A stretch of 64,000 bases of DNA from positions 25,120 to 89,119 of the forward strand of contig CACJAW010000002.1 of the NCBI GenBank assembly GCA_902591495.1, given 5' to 3'. A program made the position numbers and the translations under genes. The DNA is from an uncultured Pseudohongiella sp. Its GTDB lineage: Bacteria; Pseudomonadota; Gammaproteobacteria; Pseudomonadales; Pseudohongiellaceae. Of the stretch, positions 50,225-58,537 are shown one piece after another. Under the pieces are notes generated by a model, which saw only the letters and a program-made list of their open reading frames with translations, ran no database searches and was not told the origin of the DNA. The first letter of the stretch is position 1; each line of letters begins with the position of its first letter.

Positions 50225-50689
50225 GTGAAATTGGCGATAATCGCAGTTCCTATTTTTGCATTCGCAGAGGCCTTTGTCGGGCTAGGCTTATTTGTTTCTG
50301 GTGCACTTCTTGTTATCGCTAGTTCAATAGTTTATGAAAATGAATTGTTGGGTATTACTGGCATTTCTTCCTTAGCCTTTGTAGGAGCCTTGCTTGGCGA
50401 TCAAGCAGGATTTTATATTGGGAAATGGGCGGGTCCATATTTTCAAGAAACTCAATTTGCAAAGAAACGTAAAAGCACCATGCAAAAAGCTAGCAACATG
50501 ATCGCGAATTATGGAAACTATGTGATCTTTGTAGGAAGGTTCTTTCCCGCCATTCGAAGCATTATCCCAGCCATGTTAGGTGTAGCAGGCTTCAATAGTT
50601 TGAAGTTTTTAATCTTAGACTTGTTGGCTTGTTTCCTGTGGTGTTTTGCGCTCGGCGCCATCACGATAGGTATCGGAATTATTCTGTAA
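50225..50689 (+). CDS. DedA family membrane protein
   Basis: GTG start; FAEAFVGLGLFVSG, GDQAGFYIGKWAG, GRFFPAIRSIIPAMLGVAGF. Confidence 0.85.
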   Translation: MKLAIIAVPIFAFAEAFVGLGLFVSGALLVIASSIVYENELLGITGISSLAFVGALLGDQAGFYIGKWAGPYFQETQFAKKRKSTMQKASNMIANYGNYVIFVGRFFPAIRSIIPAMLGVAGFNSLKFLILDLLACFLWCFALGAITIGIGIIL

Positions 50690-50760
50690 GCGAGCAGCGA
50701 TATCCTCCATGCACCCAAAAATTGGAATATTCAAACGATCTCATTGCACTCATAGAAAAC

Positions 50761-50779
50761 TATCAATATGCTATTGATA
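50761..50779. promoter_or_regulatory. Perfect palindrome upstream of the molybdenum hydroxylase gene (candidate operator)
   Basis: TATCAATA-TGC-TATTGATA, 23 nt before ATG at 50803. Confidence 0.45.
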
Positions 50780-50802
50780 TTGGCAAACATGAGGAATTTT
50801 AA

Positions 50803-53211
50803 ATGGCGTACTCTCTGATTGGAAAAGATTTTATCCCGCCAGATGTTCATGGAAAGGTGACCGGAAAAGCTAAATACGCTGAGGACTTTAAGGTTGATGG
50901 GATGCTCCATGCCCGACTGCTTACAAGTCCAGTACCCCACGCGCGAATTGTTCGACTAGATGTATCAAAAGCCCTTCAAATGGAGGGCGTTGTAGCAGTA
51001 CTCACGGCCGATGATGTTCCTTCCGTACCCAATCTAGGCAATCCGATCCTTACAAATGAGCCAGCCTATGTCGGAGATCCAATTCTTGCCATAGCAGCTA
51101 CAAATGAAGGGGTAGCTGAGGATGCTCTCCAAGCTATCAACTTTGATTTTGAACCACTCCCATTTGTCGTAGATCCACTCACGAGCTTAAGACCTGGAGG
51201 CCCTCATGCGAGGACTCAAGGAAATGTCGGAAATGCTACGATGCAGGATGATTTCCGATCAATACACTGGAGCAATGACGAAATGGCTTCGTTGATCAAC
51301 GGAGATCTCCCGCAAGGAGAGTCTGCTCGCGAATGGATTGTCGGCGACCTCGAAGCAGGATTTGCAGCGGCCGCCTACACAATTGATGAGAGTTTTGTAA
51401 CAGCAAGCTATTCCCACAACTCTATGGAACCCAGGTCCGCACTTGCTTATTGGGAAAATGGCAAATGCTTTCTTTACGGATCTAGTCAAAGTCAGAGCTT
51501 TCCCGTTCCCGCGCTCGCTGGATATATAGGAATAGAGCCTGAGAACTTAGTTTTTGTTGCTGAGTTTTGCGGCGGTGGTTTTGGTTCCAAGGGTGGCGCC
51601 TACCCTGCTATGTCTATACCAGCCCACATGTCCAGATTAACCGGTCGTCCAGTGATGATGCGAGTAAGTCGAGAGCAAGAAAATTACATTGGTTCAGCGC
51701 GACACGGATTTCAGGGCCGCGTGAAGATGGGTTTCAGGCAAGACGGGCGGATTTCAGCGGTCGATCTTTTTGTAATTCAAGACAATGGTGCAAACTCAGG
51801 TTTCTCAGACTGGCTTTCAGCAGGAGACGCAGTTTCATTAGTTTACCAGCCTGAAGCGATGCGCTTTCGGGGAATTCCAGTGTTTACCAATACACCTATG
51901 AAGGGTCCTCAGCGTGGTCCTGGACAAAATCAAATTCACTCGGCTATAGAACCTCTTCTCGATAAGGCAGCAAGAGAATTAAACCTCGACCCGTTATTGA
52001 TTCGCAAAATAAATGCGCCTGAGAAAAATGATACCTACGGTGCTAACTTAAGTTCATTAACAAGTTCTCATTTAACCGACGCGCTTGAAAAAGGTGCCCA
52101 GCAATTTAACTGGGCAGCGAAACGGACCCAGAGCGGTCAGAGAAATGGTAGTAAAGTTATTGGTGTTGGCGTGGGGCAAGCTTATCATTCTGCTGGAAGC
52201 AATGGCTTCGATGGTCTGGTGCGGATAACTACTGATGGAAAACTCCACATTCACACGGGAGTGGGTAATCTCGGAACCTACTCTCACAGTGCTACTTCTC
52301 GAGTGGCAGCCGAAATACTTAAATATAATTGGGATAACTGTATCGTCGAACGCGGAGATAGTCGTCGACACCTCCCTTGGAATTTTGGGCAATTTGGTTC
52401 AAATACCTCCTTCACGATGACAAGAACAAATTTTGTAGCAGCACAAGATGCTCTCCAGAAAATCCTTGAGATAGCGGCAATTCAAATCGGTGGCTCCCCC
52501 TCTGACTTCGAAATAGCTAATGAAAAAGTTTTTTTGAAGCAAGACCCTTCCATCTTCCTGAGTTATGCTGAAATTGCAGCGGCGGCGATTGAGCTTGGTG
52601 GAAAATTCTCAGGACAAATCGCGCCAGAAGATATCAATGATATGACGCGCCGATCCGTTAGCGCCCTTGCGGGAACAGGGCTAATTGGCGTCGCTAGAGA
52701 TAATCTTGAAAAAAACGCCACGGTCCCAGCACTCGCCGCAGGATTTATCCAAATCGAGTTGGACTTGGAAACAGGAAAGTATGAAATACTAGATTACCTG
52801 GGGATAGCCGACTGTGGAACCGTCCTTCATCCCAGAGGCTTAGAAATTCAAGTAAAGAGCGCTGCCGTGATGGGTTTTGGTATGGCTGGATTCGAACGTC
52901 ATGCTTATGACCCGCAGAATGGCCTACCGGCTTTTACGGGTATTCACAATTCCAAATTACCAACATATCTTGATGTTCCCACTCCGATGGATTGGGCTGC
53001 CACTGATATTGCTGATCCTCAAAATCCGGTTGGTGTAAAGGGCGTTGGTGAACCCATTCAAGGCTGCGCTTCAGCTGCATTGCTCTGCGCAATTTCTGAT
53101 GCCCTAGGTGGACATACATTTAACAGAGTGCCCGTGACTGCAGACATGATAGTCAATGCAGCTTCTGCGAGAAAACAGTCTCAGAGACCACTATCTACAA
53201 ATACTACATAA
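50803..53211 (+). CDS. Xanthine dehydrogenase/aldehyde oxidase family molybdopterin-binding (large) subunit
   Basis: IPPDVHGKVTGKAKYAEDF, GSSQSQSFPVP, EFCGGGFGSKGG, GPQRGPGQNQ, GVKGVGEPIQG (active-site Glu). Confidence 0.93.
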   Translation: MAYSLIGKDFIPPDVHGKVTGKAKYAEDFKVDGMLHARLLTSPVPHARIVRLDVSKALQMEGVVAVLTADDVPSVPNLGNPILTNEPAYVGDPILAIAATNEGVAEDALQAINFDFEPLPFVVDPLTSLRPGGPHARTQGNVGNATMQDDFRSIHWSNDEMASLINGDLPQGESAREWIVGDLEAGFAAAAYTIDESFVTASYSHNSMEPRSALAYWENGKCFLYGSSQSQSFPVPALAGYIGIEPENLVFVAEFCGGGFGSKGGAYPAMSIPAHMSRLTGRPVMMRVSREQENYIGSARHGFQGRVKMGFRQDGRISAVDLFVIQDNGANSGFSDWLSAGDAVSLVYQPEAMRFRGIPVFTNTPMKGPQRGPGQNQIHSAIEPLLDKAARELNLDPLLIRKINAPEKNDTYGANLSSLTSSHLTDALEKGAQQFNWAAKRTQSGQRNGSKVIGVGVGQAYHSAGSNGFDGLVRITTDGKLHIHTGVGNLGTYSHSATSRVAAEILKYNWDNCIVERGDSRRHLPWNFGQFGSNTSFTMTRTNFVAAQDALQKILEIAAIQIGGSPSDFEIANEKVFLKQDPSIFLSYAEIAAAAIELGGKFSGQIAPEDINDMTRRSVSALAGTGLIGVARDNLEKNATVPALAAGFIQIELDLETGKYEILDYLGIADCGTVLHPRGLEIQVKSAAVMGFGMAGFERHAYDPQNGLPAFTGIHNSKLPTYLDVPTPMDWAATDIADPQNPVGVKGVGEPIQGCASAALLCAISDALGGHTFNRVPVTADMIVNAASARKQSQRPLSTNTT

Positions 53212-53220
53212 ATTAACTCA

Positions 53221-53697
53221 CTACTCCTCAGGCAAATTAAATACCTCTACCATATAATTTTGATAGGGACCTTCCACTAGAAAATTATTAAAGACCTCAT
53301 GCAAGAGATTTATTGATGTCTTTACGGCTAAGCGAGAATCAACCTCTGAAAATCCGATCAATACTGAAACGTCGCCGTTTTTATTCTTAACTTTTATCGA
53401 AAGACGTTTACCATCAAGACGCCGGTGAACCGGAATATTTTCCGTACAACGCGAGAGAAGAAATCCTCTAAACGCGCTATCCATATCAGAGCGATAGGGT
53501 ACTGAGGGTAAAATATTCCTCAATTCTAGTTCGTGCCTGGTTACATTAAGTCGCAGGGAAAATTGCTTGTCGGTCATCCAATGAAATTTAAATTCAGAAA
53601 CCTTATCTCCAAGATTGTTAAAGCTAAGATTCTGAAAAATTCCTCGATCTGCATAAGTTTGTAACTCAGACCTGAAAACATCAAACACTTTAGTCAT
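53221..53697 (-). CDS. Hypothetical cytoplasmic protein
   Basis: 158 aa, co-directional with and 28 nt after the ThDP gene; no family recognised. Confidence 0.6.
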   Translation of the reverse strand: MTKVFDVFRSELQTYADRGIFQNLSFNNLGDKVSEFKFHWMTDKQFSLRLNVTRHELELRNILPSVPYRSDMDSAFRGFLLSRCTENIPVHRRLDGKRLSIKVKNKNGDVSVLIGFSEVDSRLAVKTSINLLHEVFNNFLVEGPYQNYMVEVFNLPEE

Positions 53698-53725
53698 AGC
53701 TTTGAGCCGAAAGACTTATCGGATT

Positions 53726-55711
53726 TTATTTGTAATAAGCCAGAGCTCCAGGTGCAAAGTGACGAGGCATCGAAGGTGGATACTGGTTCGTCCAGAATTC
53801 TTTTTTACCCTGACAATTAATTAGGGTCGATATCCCCTCATCCGAAGCAAGCTTGTATGCCCTCTCCAAAGCCGGAGTCATTTGATCAGGACTTGTTACG
53901 TACTCACCGTTACAACCCAAAGCCTCTGCAATTTTTTCGTATCGCAAATTTTCTTGAAACAAATACATGTGTTGGGCTCTAACAGCCCCTCGGCTGGCCC
54001 CTGACGTCCAAACACCCCATGCATTATTGTTATAAACTATCATAATCGCAGGTATCCGATACTTGCCGAGTGTTTCAAACTCCATGATTGAATAAGCAGC
54101 CCCGGCATCACCTGTGATGCCAACAATAGGCGCGCCTTTGTAAGGAGCTTGTGGGCCCACCCCATTTTGAACGGCGGCCCCTACACCCACTGTGTAACCA
54201 ACATCTGGACCTATAGCCCCATACTGGTAGGCTCCATTACAAATTTGTCCGGGACGATGCGCTCGTAAATAACGGCGAGTGTAACGACCTATTCCATAAC
54301 CACCAGAGACCACAGTCGTTTGATCAGGCGCAATATCCCCATTGTAGAGAAAATCTTGCAAATGCTTTCCAATTACAGCAGGGTGAATCGATTCCGTGTC
54401 CGCGCTGTATTTTAATCCTAATGAATAGTACTCGTCGCTTTGGTCTTCAAAAGCTTTGCGTGCCGCCGCTAGTTCATTCCTCCACCCGGAACGAGAACGC
54501 TTTGGTAAAGCATCTTCAAGCGCTTCTAGAGCGGCTTTTTCTGAACTTACAATACCAAGATCTATAGGAACGTTTCTTCCTATATCTGTTGCATCAGGAT
54601 CAATTCGAATCCATTTCGCATCGGGCCCAAAAGCGAATTCACCTATAGACGGCATACAATATTGCCCTATAAGGATTACGAGGTCGGCACTTCGAACTGC
54701 ATCCAGACCCGTGCTAGCTGACAAGGCATGAGAGTCGGAAAAATGCCCTCGCATAGGAGCTGACTCAGTAACAGCAATGTCATTCTTCTCTGCAACGCGG
54801 AGAAGTGCGTCCCAGGCTTTATCATAGAAAACCCCTGTACTCGCAACAATCATTGGGCGTTCCGCTCGCTGAATCATTTCAACCGCTCGACTTATGTCAG
54901 CTGGATTAGGATGGGCTTTAGACTCTGTCCGGTAACGGGTCTTATCGTAATAATATTGAAGTTCACCTGGCTCCTCGAATCTTGCTCTGGATATTTCTCC
55001 TGGGAAATCTAGATGAACTGGTTTTGGAACCCCAGTCTTAAGTTGTCGAAAAGCATACGCAGCGTATTCATAAATTCTGTTAGGAGTTATTAATCTTTTG
55101 CCCCACTTTTTTAAGCCCTCGGTTTGTGACTGCTGATAAGCGGTTTGAATACCATGCTCTGTATCGTCTTCACCGATGGTTTTGTTACTGGCGATGACAA
55201 GGAGTGGCGTACGCGATGAGTTCGCGGCTCCAATATTCATAATCATATTTGTGAAACCGGGTCCCTCAGTTCCTGACGTTGCAGCAATTTCTCCCGTAAC
55301 ACGGGTAAAGCCATCTGCCGCAGAAGTCATGTTGCCTTCACATCGCCCCCCGTAAGAAGGTATGCCCTCTGCAGCAATTGCGTTGATCATATTGTAGTTA
55401 CCCGGACAACAGAAAAAACCTGCAACGCCTTCATCTTTCATAAACTTGGCGAAAACCTCAGCACCAGTCATTGGAAAGTTCGCTGGTTTAGCTGCCTCCG
55501 CAAGTGTTTGAGGAATCTCCTCCGGTATTTTAATATTAAGGGGATCAGCTATTTGTGCTTGGCTCGATTCATTCTGCAAAATCGCTGCAGCGCCTGCGCC
55601 TGCAATTGCCGTGTTTTTAATAAAATTTCGCCGCGTAACAGTCTTATCTTCGGTAGGCTTCTCAGAAAATTGATTTTTATTGGTTTGAGGCTTCTCTGCT
55701 TTATTTTTCAT
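53726..55711 (-). CDS. Tat-exported thiamine-diphosphate-dependent enzyme (acetolactate synthase / benzoylformate decarboxylase-like)
   Basis: [21 protein letters not shown] Tat signal; [61 protein letters not shown] ThDP motif. Confidence 0.92.
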   Translation of the reverse strand: MKNKAEKPQTNKNQFSEKPTEDKTVTRRNFIKNTAIAGAGAAAILQNESSQAQIADPLNIKIPEEIPQTLAEAAKPANFPMTGAEVFAKFMKDEGVAGFFCCPGNYNMINAIAAEGIPSYGGRCEGNMTSAADGFTRVTGEIAATSGTEGPGFTNMIMNIGAANSSRTPLLVIASNKTIGEDDTEHGIQTAYQQSQTEGLKKWGKRLITPNRIYEYAAYAFRQLKTGVPKPVHLDFPGEISRARFEEPGELQYYYDKTRYRTESKAHPNPADISRAVEMIQRAERPMIVASTGVFYDKAWDALLRVAEKNDIAVTESAPMRGHFSDSHALSASTGLDAVRSADLVILIGQYCMPSIGEFAFGPDAKWIRIDPDATDIGRNVPIDLGIVSSEKAALEALEDALPKRSRSGWRNELAAARKAFEDQSDEYYSLGLKYSADTESIHPAVIGKHLQDFLYNGDIAPDQTTVVSGGYGIGRYTRRYLRAHRPGQICNGAYQYGAIGPDVGYTVGVGAAVQNGVGPQAPYKGAPIVGITGDAGAAYSIMEFETLGKYRIPAIMIVYNNNAWGVWTSGASRGAVRAQHMYLFQENLRYEKIAEALGCNGEYVTSPDQMTPALERAYKLASDEGISTLINCQGKKEFWTNQYPPSMPRHFAPGALAYYK

Positions 55712-55730
55712 TCTTTTTCCTCAACAAGAA

Positions 55731-56135
55731 TTATTCTTTTGTAGGTCTAAATTCAGCGGGTCCAATATTTAAAACATGAGCGACTATTTGCCAAATCGTT
55801 TCATCGTCGAGACTATCCTTAAACGGCGGCATTTCCAACCCCGCGCCGAACTTAATACTGCGAAAAATATGAAGTGGCGTAGTACCATAGTACCAAGTAT
55901 CTGGAGCAGTTAAATCGGCGGCAATGAAATCTATATTTGCTAAAGCCCGTCCGTCAGCATCATGGCATTGTTGACAATTTATCAGATAGAAACTCTTTCC
56001 CCTGCCAGCAGCCGATTTGGAGTACACAGCAGCACTGGGCTCTGCCGGCATATCTCCTTGCGCAGCAATATCGCCAAAAACAAAGACTGATAGAAAACTT
56101 ACTAACCTAAGCTGGATCTGCCTATTCATTTTCAC
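55731..56135 (-). CDS. Monoheme c-type cytochrome
   Basis: Signal peptide; YLINCQQCHDADGRA (CxxCH), LEMPPFKDSLDDETIWQIVAHVL. Confidence 0.9.
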   Translation of the reverse strand: MKMNRQIQLRLVSFLSVFVFGDIAAQGDMPAEPSAAVYSKSAAGRGKSFYLINCQQCHDADGRALANIDFIAADLTAPDTWYYGTTPLHIFRSIKFGAGLEMPPFKDSLDDETIWQIVAHVLNIGPAEFRPTKE

Positions 56136-56142
56136 TCCAAAA

Positions 56143-56176
56143 AAAAACGGACAACCCTTTCGAGTAATCCGTTTTT
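56143..56176 (-). terminator. Terminator-like hairpin between the PQQ dehydrogenase and cytochrome genes
   Basis: AAAAACGGA...TCCGTTTTT arms with A-run on the left (T-run on the minus strand). Confidence 0.6.
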
Positions 56177-56190
56177 CGTGGCTCTATCGT

Positions 56191-58209
56191 TTAATGAGCC
56201 GAACTTTCAACCTGCGCGCCTGGCAAAGCGAGCGCCGTAAGTTTCGAGCTCGTCTGCAACATAATGTATTGATGTCCATCATGGGTCCACGAGCTCATCC
56301 CGTAATTTGACCTGGCTGGAGCTTCTATTTCTCCAATAATCTCACCACTATCTTTGTCGATAGCCCAAAGCATTGGAGTTCCATCAGATGCTTGGTCTGA
56401 GTAAACAAGCATATTAGGAGTAGTAACCATCGGGACTAATGCTCCAGTTCCAGTATTGCCATACTCGGCTTCAGATACACCATACCGCTCAAGCGCTTCC
56501 TTGTACCTGTTTGGTGTTTCTCCAGTTGGAATCGTAAACTTCTTCTCACCAGTGTTCATATCGTACGCAACGATCGTACTATAGGGTGGCTTCCATACCG
56601 GCAATCCAGACGGATGCCGAGGCGGTCTTGCTGTAGCCCCTGGCACTCCATTCGCGAATTGAGATGTGGTCACCCCAGTAGAGTTAGGGAACAACAAGTC
56701 AGCCTCTTCACCAGGAATCAAGCGAAGAGTAAAACACGCCGTGTGCTCCGAAACGTACAGTGTATTGGTGACAGGGTCTGCTACTGGTGGGGAGGTGATA
56801 TTCACGCCACCTGCGCCTCCAGGACAGTTCATTGCCGCATATTTCCCATCAGCGTTACCTGCGTGTATTGGTGGGTTGAAAAGTCCACCCATCACATAAT
56901 CTTCCATCGCAACAATTGCCTCAGCTTTAAGTTCTGGAGTGAAATCAATCAAATCATCTTCAGAAATTCCTTGCATCGAATATGGTTCTGGCCACGTCAC
57001 GTGAGGCTGAGTGGGTGAGAGGACCTCTCCAGGGACAATGGAAGGGGGAACAGGTCTCTCAACGATTGGCCAAACTGGCTCCCCTGTTATGCGATTAAAA
57101 GTATAAAGCCAGCCTTGTTTAGTAGCCTGAACCACGGCAGGTATGTTCCGACCATCTACCGTTAAATCAAGCTGCACCGGCGCTGTCGGAGTATCAAAAT
57201 TCCAGATCTCATGATGCACGAACTGAAAGTGCCAAGCTCGCTCTCCCGTGCTCGCGTTCAACGCAATGATACTTGCACCATACAAATTATCACCAGGCCT
57301 GAAACCGCCGTAATAATCAATAGTCGCACTGTTTGTAGGAATAAATACTATGTCGTTTTCCGGATCAGCTGACAAAGGTGCCCAAGAAGAAACATCTCCC
57401 GTCCATTCCCATGCATCATTTTCCCAGGTCTCGTGACCATACTCACCGGGCTTAGGAATGACATTAAACTTCCATTTGAAATCACCAGTTCTCACGTCAT
57501 ATCCCAAGATGTCTCCTGGCACATTCTCAATTCGAGCCTGATGGTAACCTTGCTCTGCCGAATTACCGACCACAATTGTGTCGTTGACCACGATTGGAGG
57601 AGACGATGATGTTATATATCCTGTTTCAAGCGGTATACCTTCATAAGGATCATACGGATGACCAAGATCTTTTAATAAGTCGATGACTCCAGTTGAAGGA
57701 AATCCTTCAATAGCCACTGGGGTACCCCAGTCCTCGAGGGGAATTCCGGTATCAGCATCAAGCGCTGTCATAAAAAAGCCCGGTGAAATTATTATTACCA
57801 CTCCTCGACCATCAATTTCTGCATACGCGACACCTTTTCCGTAATCGGCTCTCATTGAATATTCCGCGCGCGGTGTTTTCGGCTCGCGATACGACCATAT
57901 GGTCTCGCCAGTCTTTGGATCAATGGCAATCACATGCCTATTGTATCCGGCCACTGTAAATAACTTACCGTCAATGTATGAGGGTGTAGAACGCCCACTG
58001 ACCGCCCCAAAACTGGCACCATCCCATTCCCAGGCTACTTCCAAATCACCAAAGTTGGATGCATCAATTTCATTAGATGGCGTGAAGCGAGTGTGGGCAT
58101 AGTCACTTCCTAAGGTAAACCATTCAACGGTGTCTTGGGCACAAACTGCAAAAGACATAATTAGAGCTACAAAGCCTGTAATGACCGAGCGTATAGTTAG
58201 AGTCTTCAA
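56191..58209 (-). CDS. PQQ-dependent dehydrogenase-like quinoprotein (WNFD variant)
   Basis: Signal peptide; EWFTLGSDYAHTRFTPSNEI; FQFVHHEIWNFDTPTAPVQLDL; GNADGKYAAMNCPGGAGGVNITSPPVADPVTNTLYVSEHTACF. Confidence 0.9.
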   Translation of the reverse strand: MKTLTIRSVITGFVALIMSFAVCAQDTVEWFTLGSDYAHTRFTPSNEIDASNFGDLEVAWEWDGASFGAVSGRSTPSYIDGKLFTVAGYNRHVIAIDPKTGETIWSYREPKTPRAEYSMRADYGKGVAYAEIDGRGVVIIISPGFFMTALDADTGIPLEDWGTPVAIEGFPSTGVIDLLKDLGHPYDPYEGIPLETGYITSSSPPIVVNDTIVVGNSAEQGYHQARIENVPGDILGYDVRTGDFKWKFNVIPKPGEYGHETWENDAWEWTGDVSSWAPLSADPENDIVFIPTNSATIDYYGGFRPGDNLYGASIIALNASTGERAWHFQFVHHEIWNFDTPTAPVQLDLTVDGRNIPAVVQATKQGWLYTFNRITGEPVWPIVERPVPPSIVPGEVLSPTQPHVTWPEPYSMQGISEDDLIDFTPELKAEAIVAMEDYVMGGLFNPPIHAGNADGKYAAMNCPGGAGGVNITSPPVADPVTNTLYVSEHTACFTLRLIPGEEADLLFPNSTGVTTSQFANGVPGATARPPRHPSGLPVWKPPYSTIVAYDMNTGEKKFTIPTGETPNRYKEALERYGVSEAEYGNTGTGALVPMVTTPNMLVYSDQASDGTPMLWAIDKDSGEIIGEIEAPARSNYGMSSWTHDGHQYIMLQTSSKLTALALPGAQVESSAH

Positions 58210-58537
58210 ATTTCATCTCCTACTTTGTTTCGTATTCAATTACCACTGTCCTGCTATCTAAGGCCTAGTTCTTCTCGATATCGCAAATTTTTATGCTATT
58301 GATGACCTTGATCCCATATCCTGCCACAATTCACAAACAAAGCGCTATCAGAAAATGTTTCAAATTGTCTCCATAGTCAGCAATTTTTTTAAGAAATAAT
58401 CAGGAAATCCTCGTTGGTTTTAGAAATATTACGGTGTTAGCCCTAGTTTTACTGAGCTACGAATTAGTTGAATACAGCCAAGAGGGTCTCGCGCAGCCAC
58501 GAGGCGAGTGAATAAGATAAGACTCAGATCTAGACTA

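Noticed and set aside
51567-51854. 95-aa plus-strand ORF in another frame of the molybdenum hydroxylase gene
   Set aside because: Same-strand alternate frame of a strong CDS; likely spurious.
56614-57018. 134-aa plus-strand ORF
   Set aside because: Antisense to the PQQ dehydrogenase; no RBS or family match.
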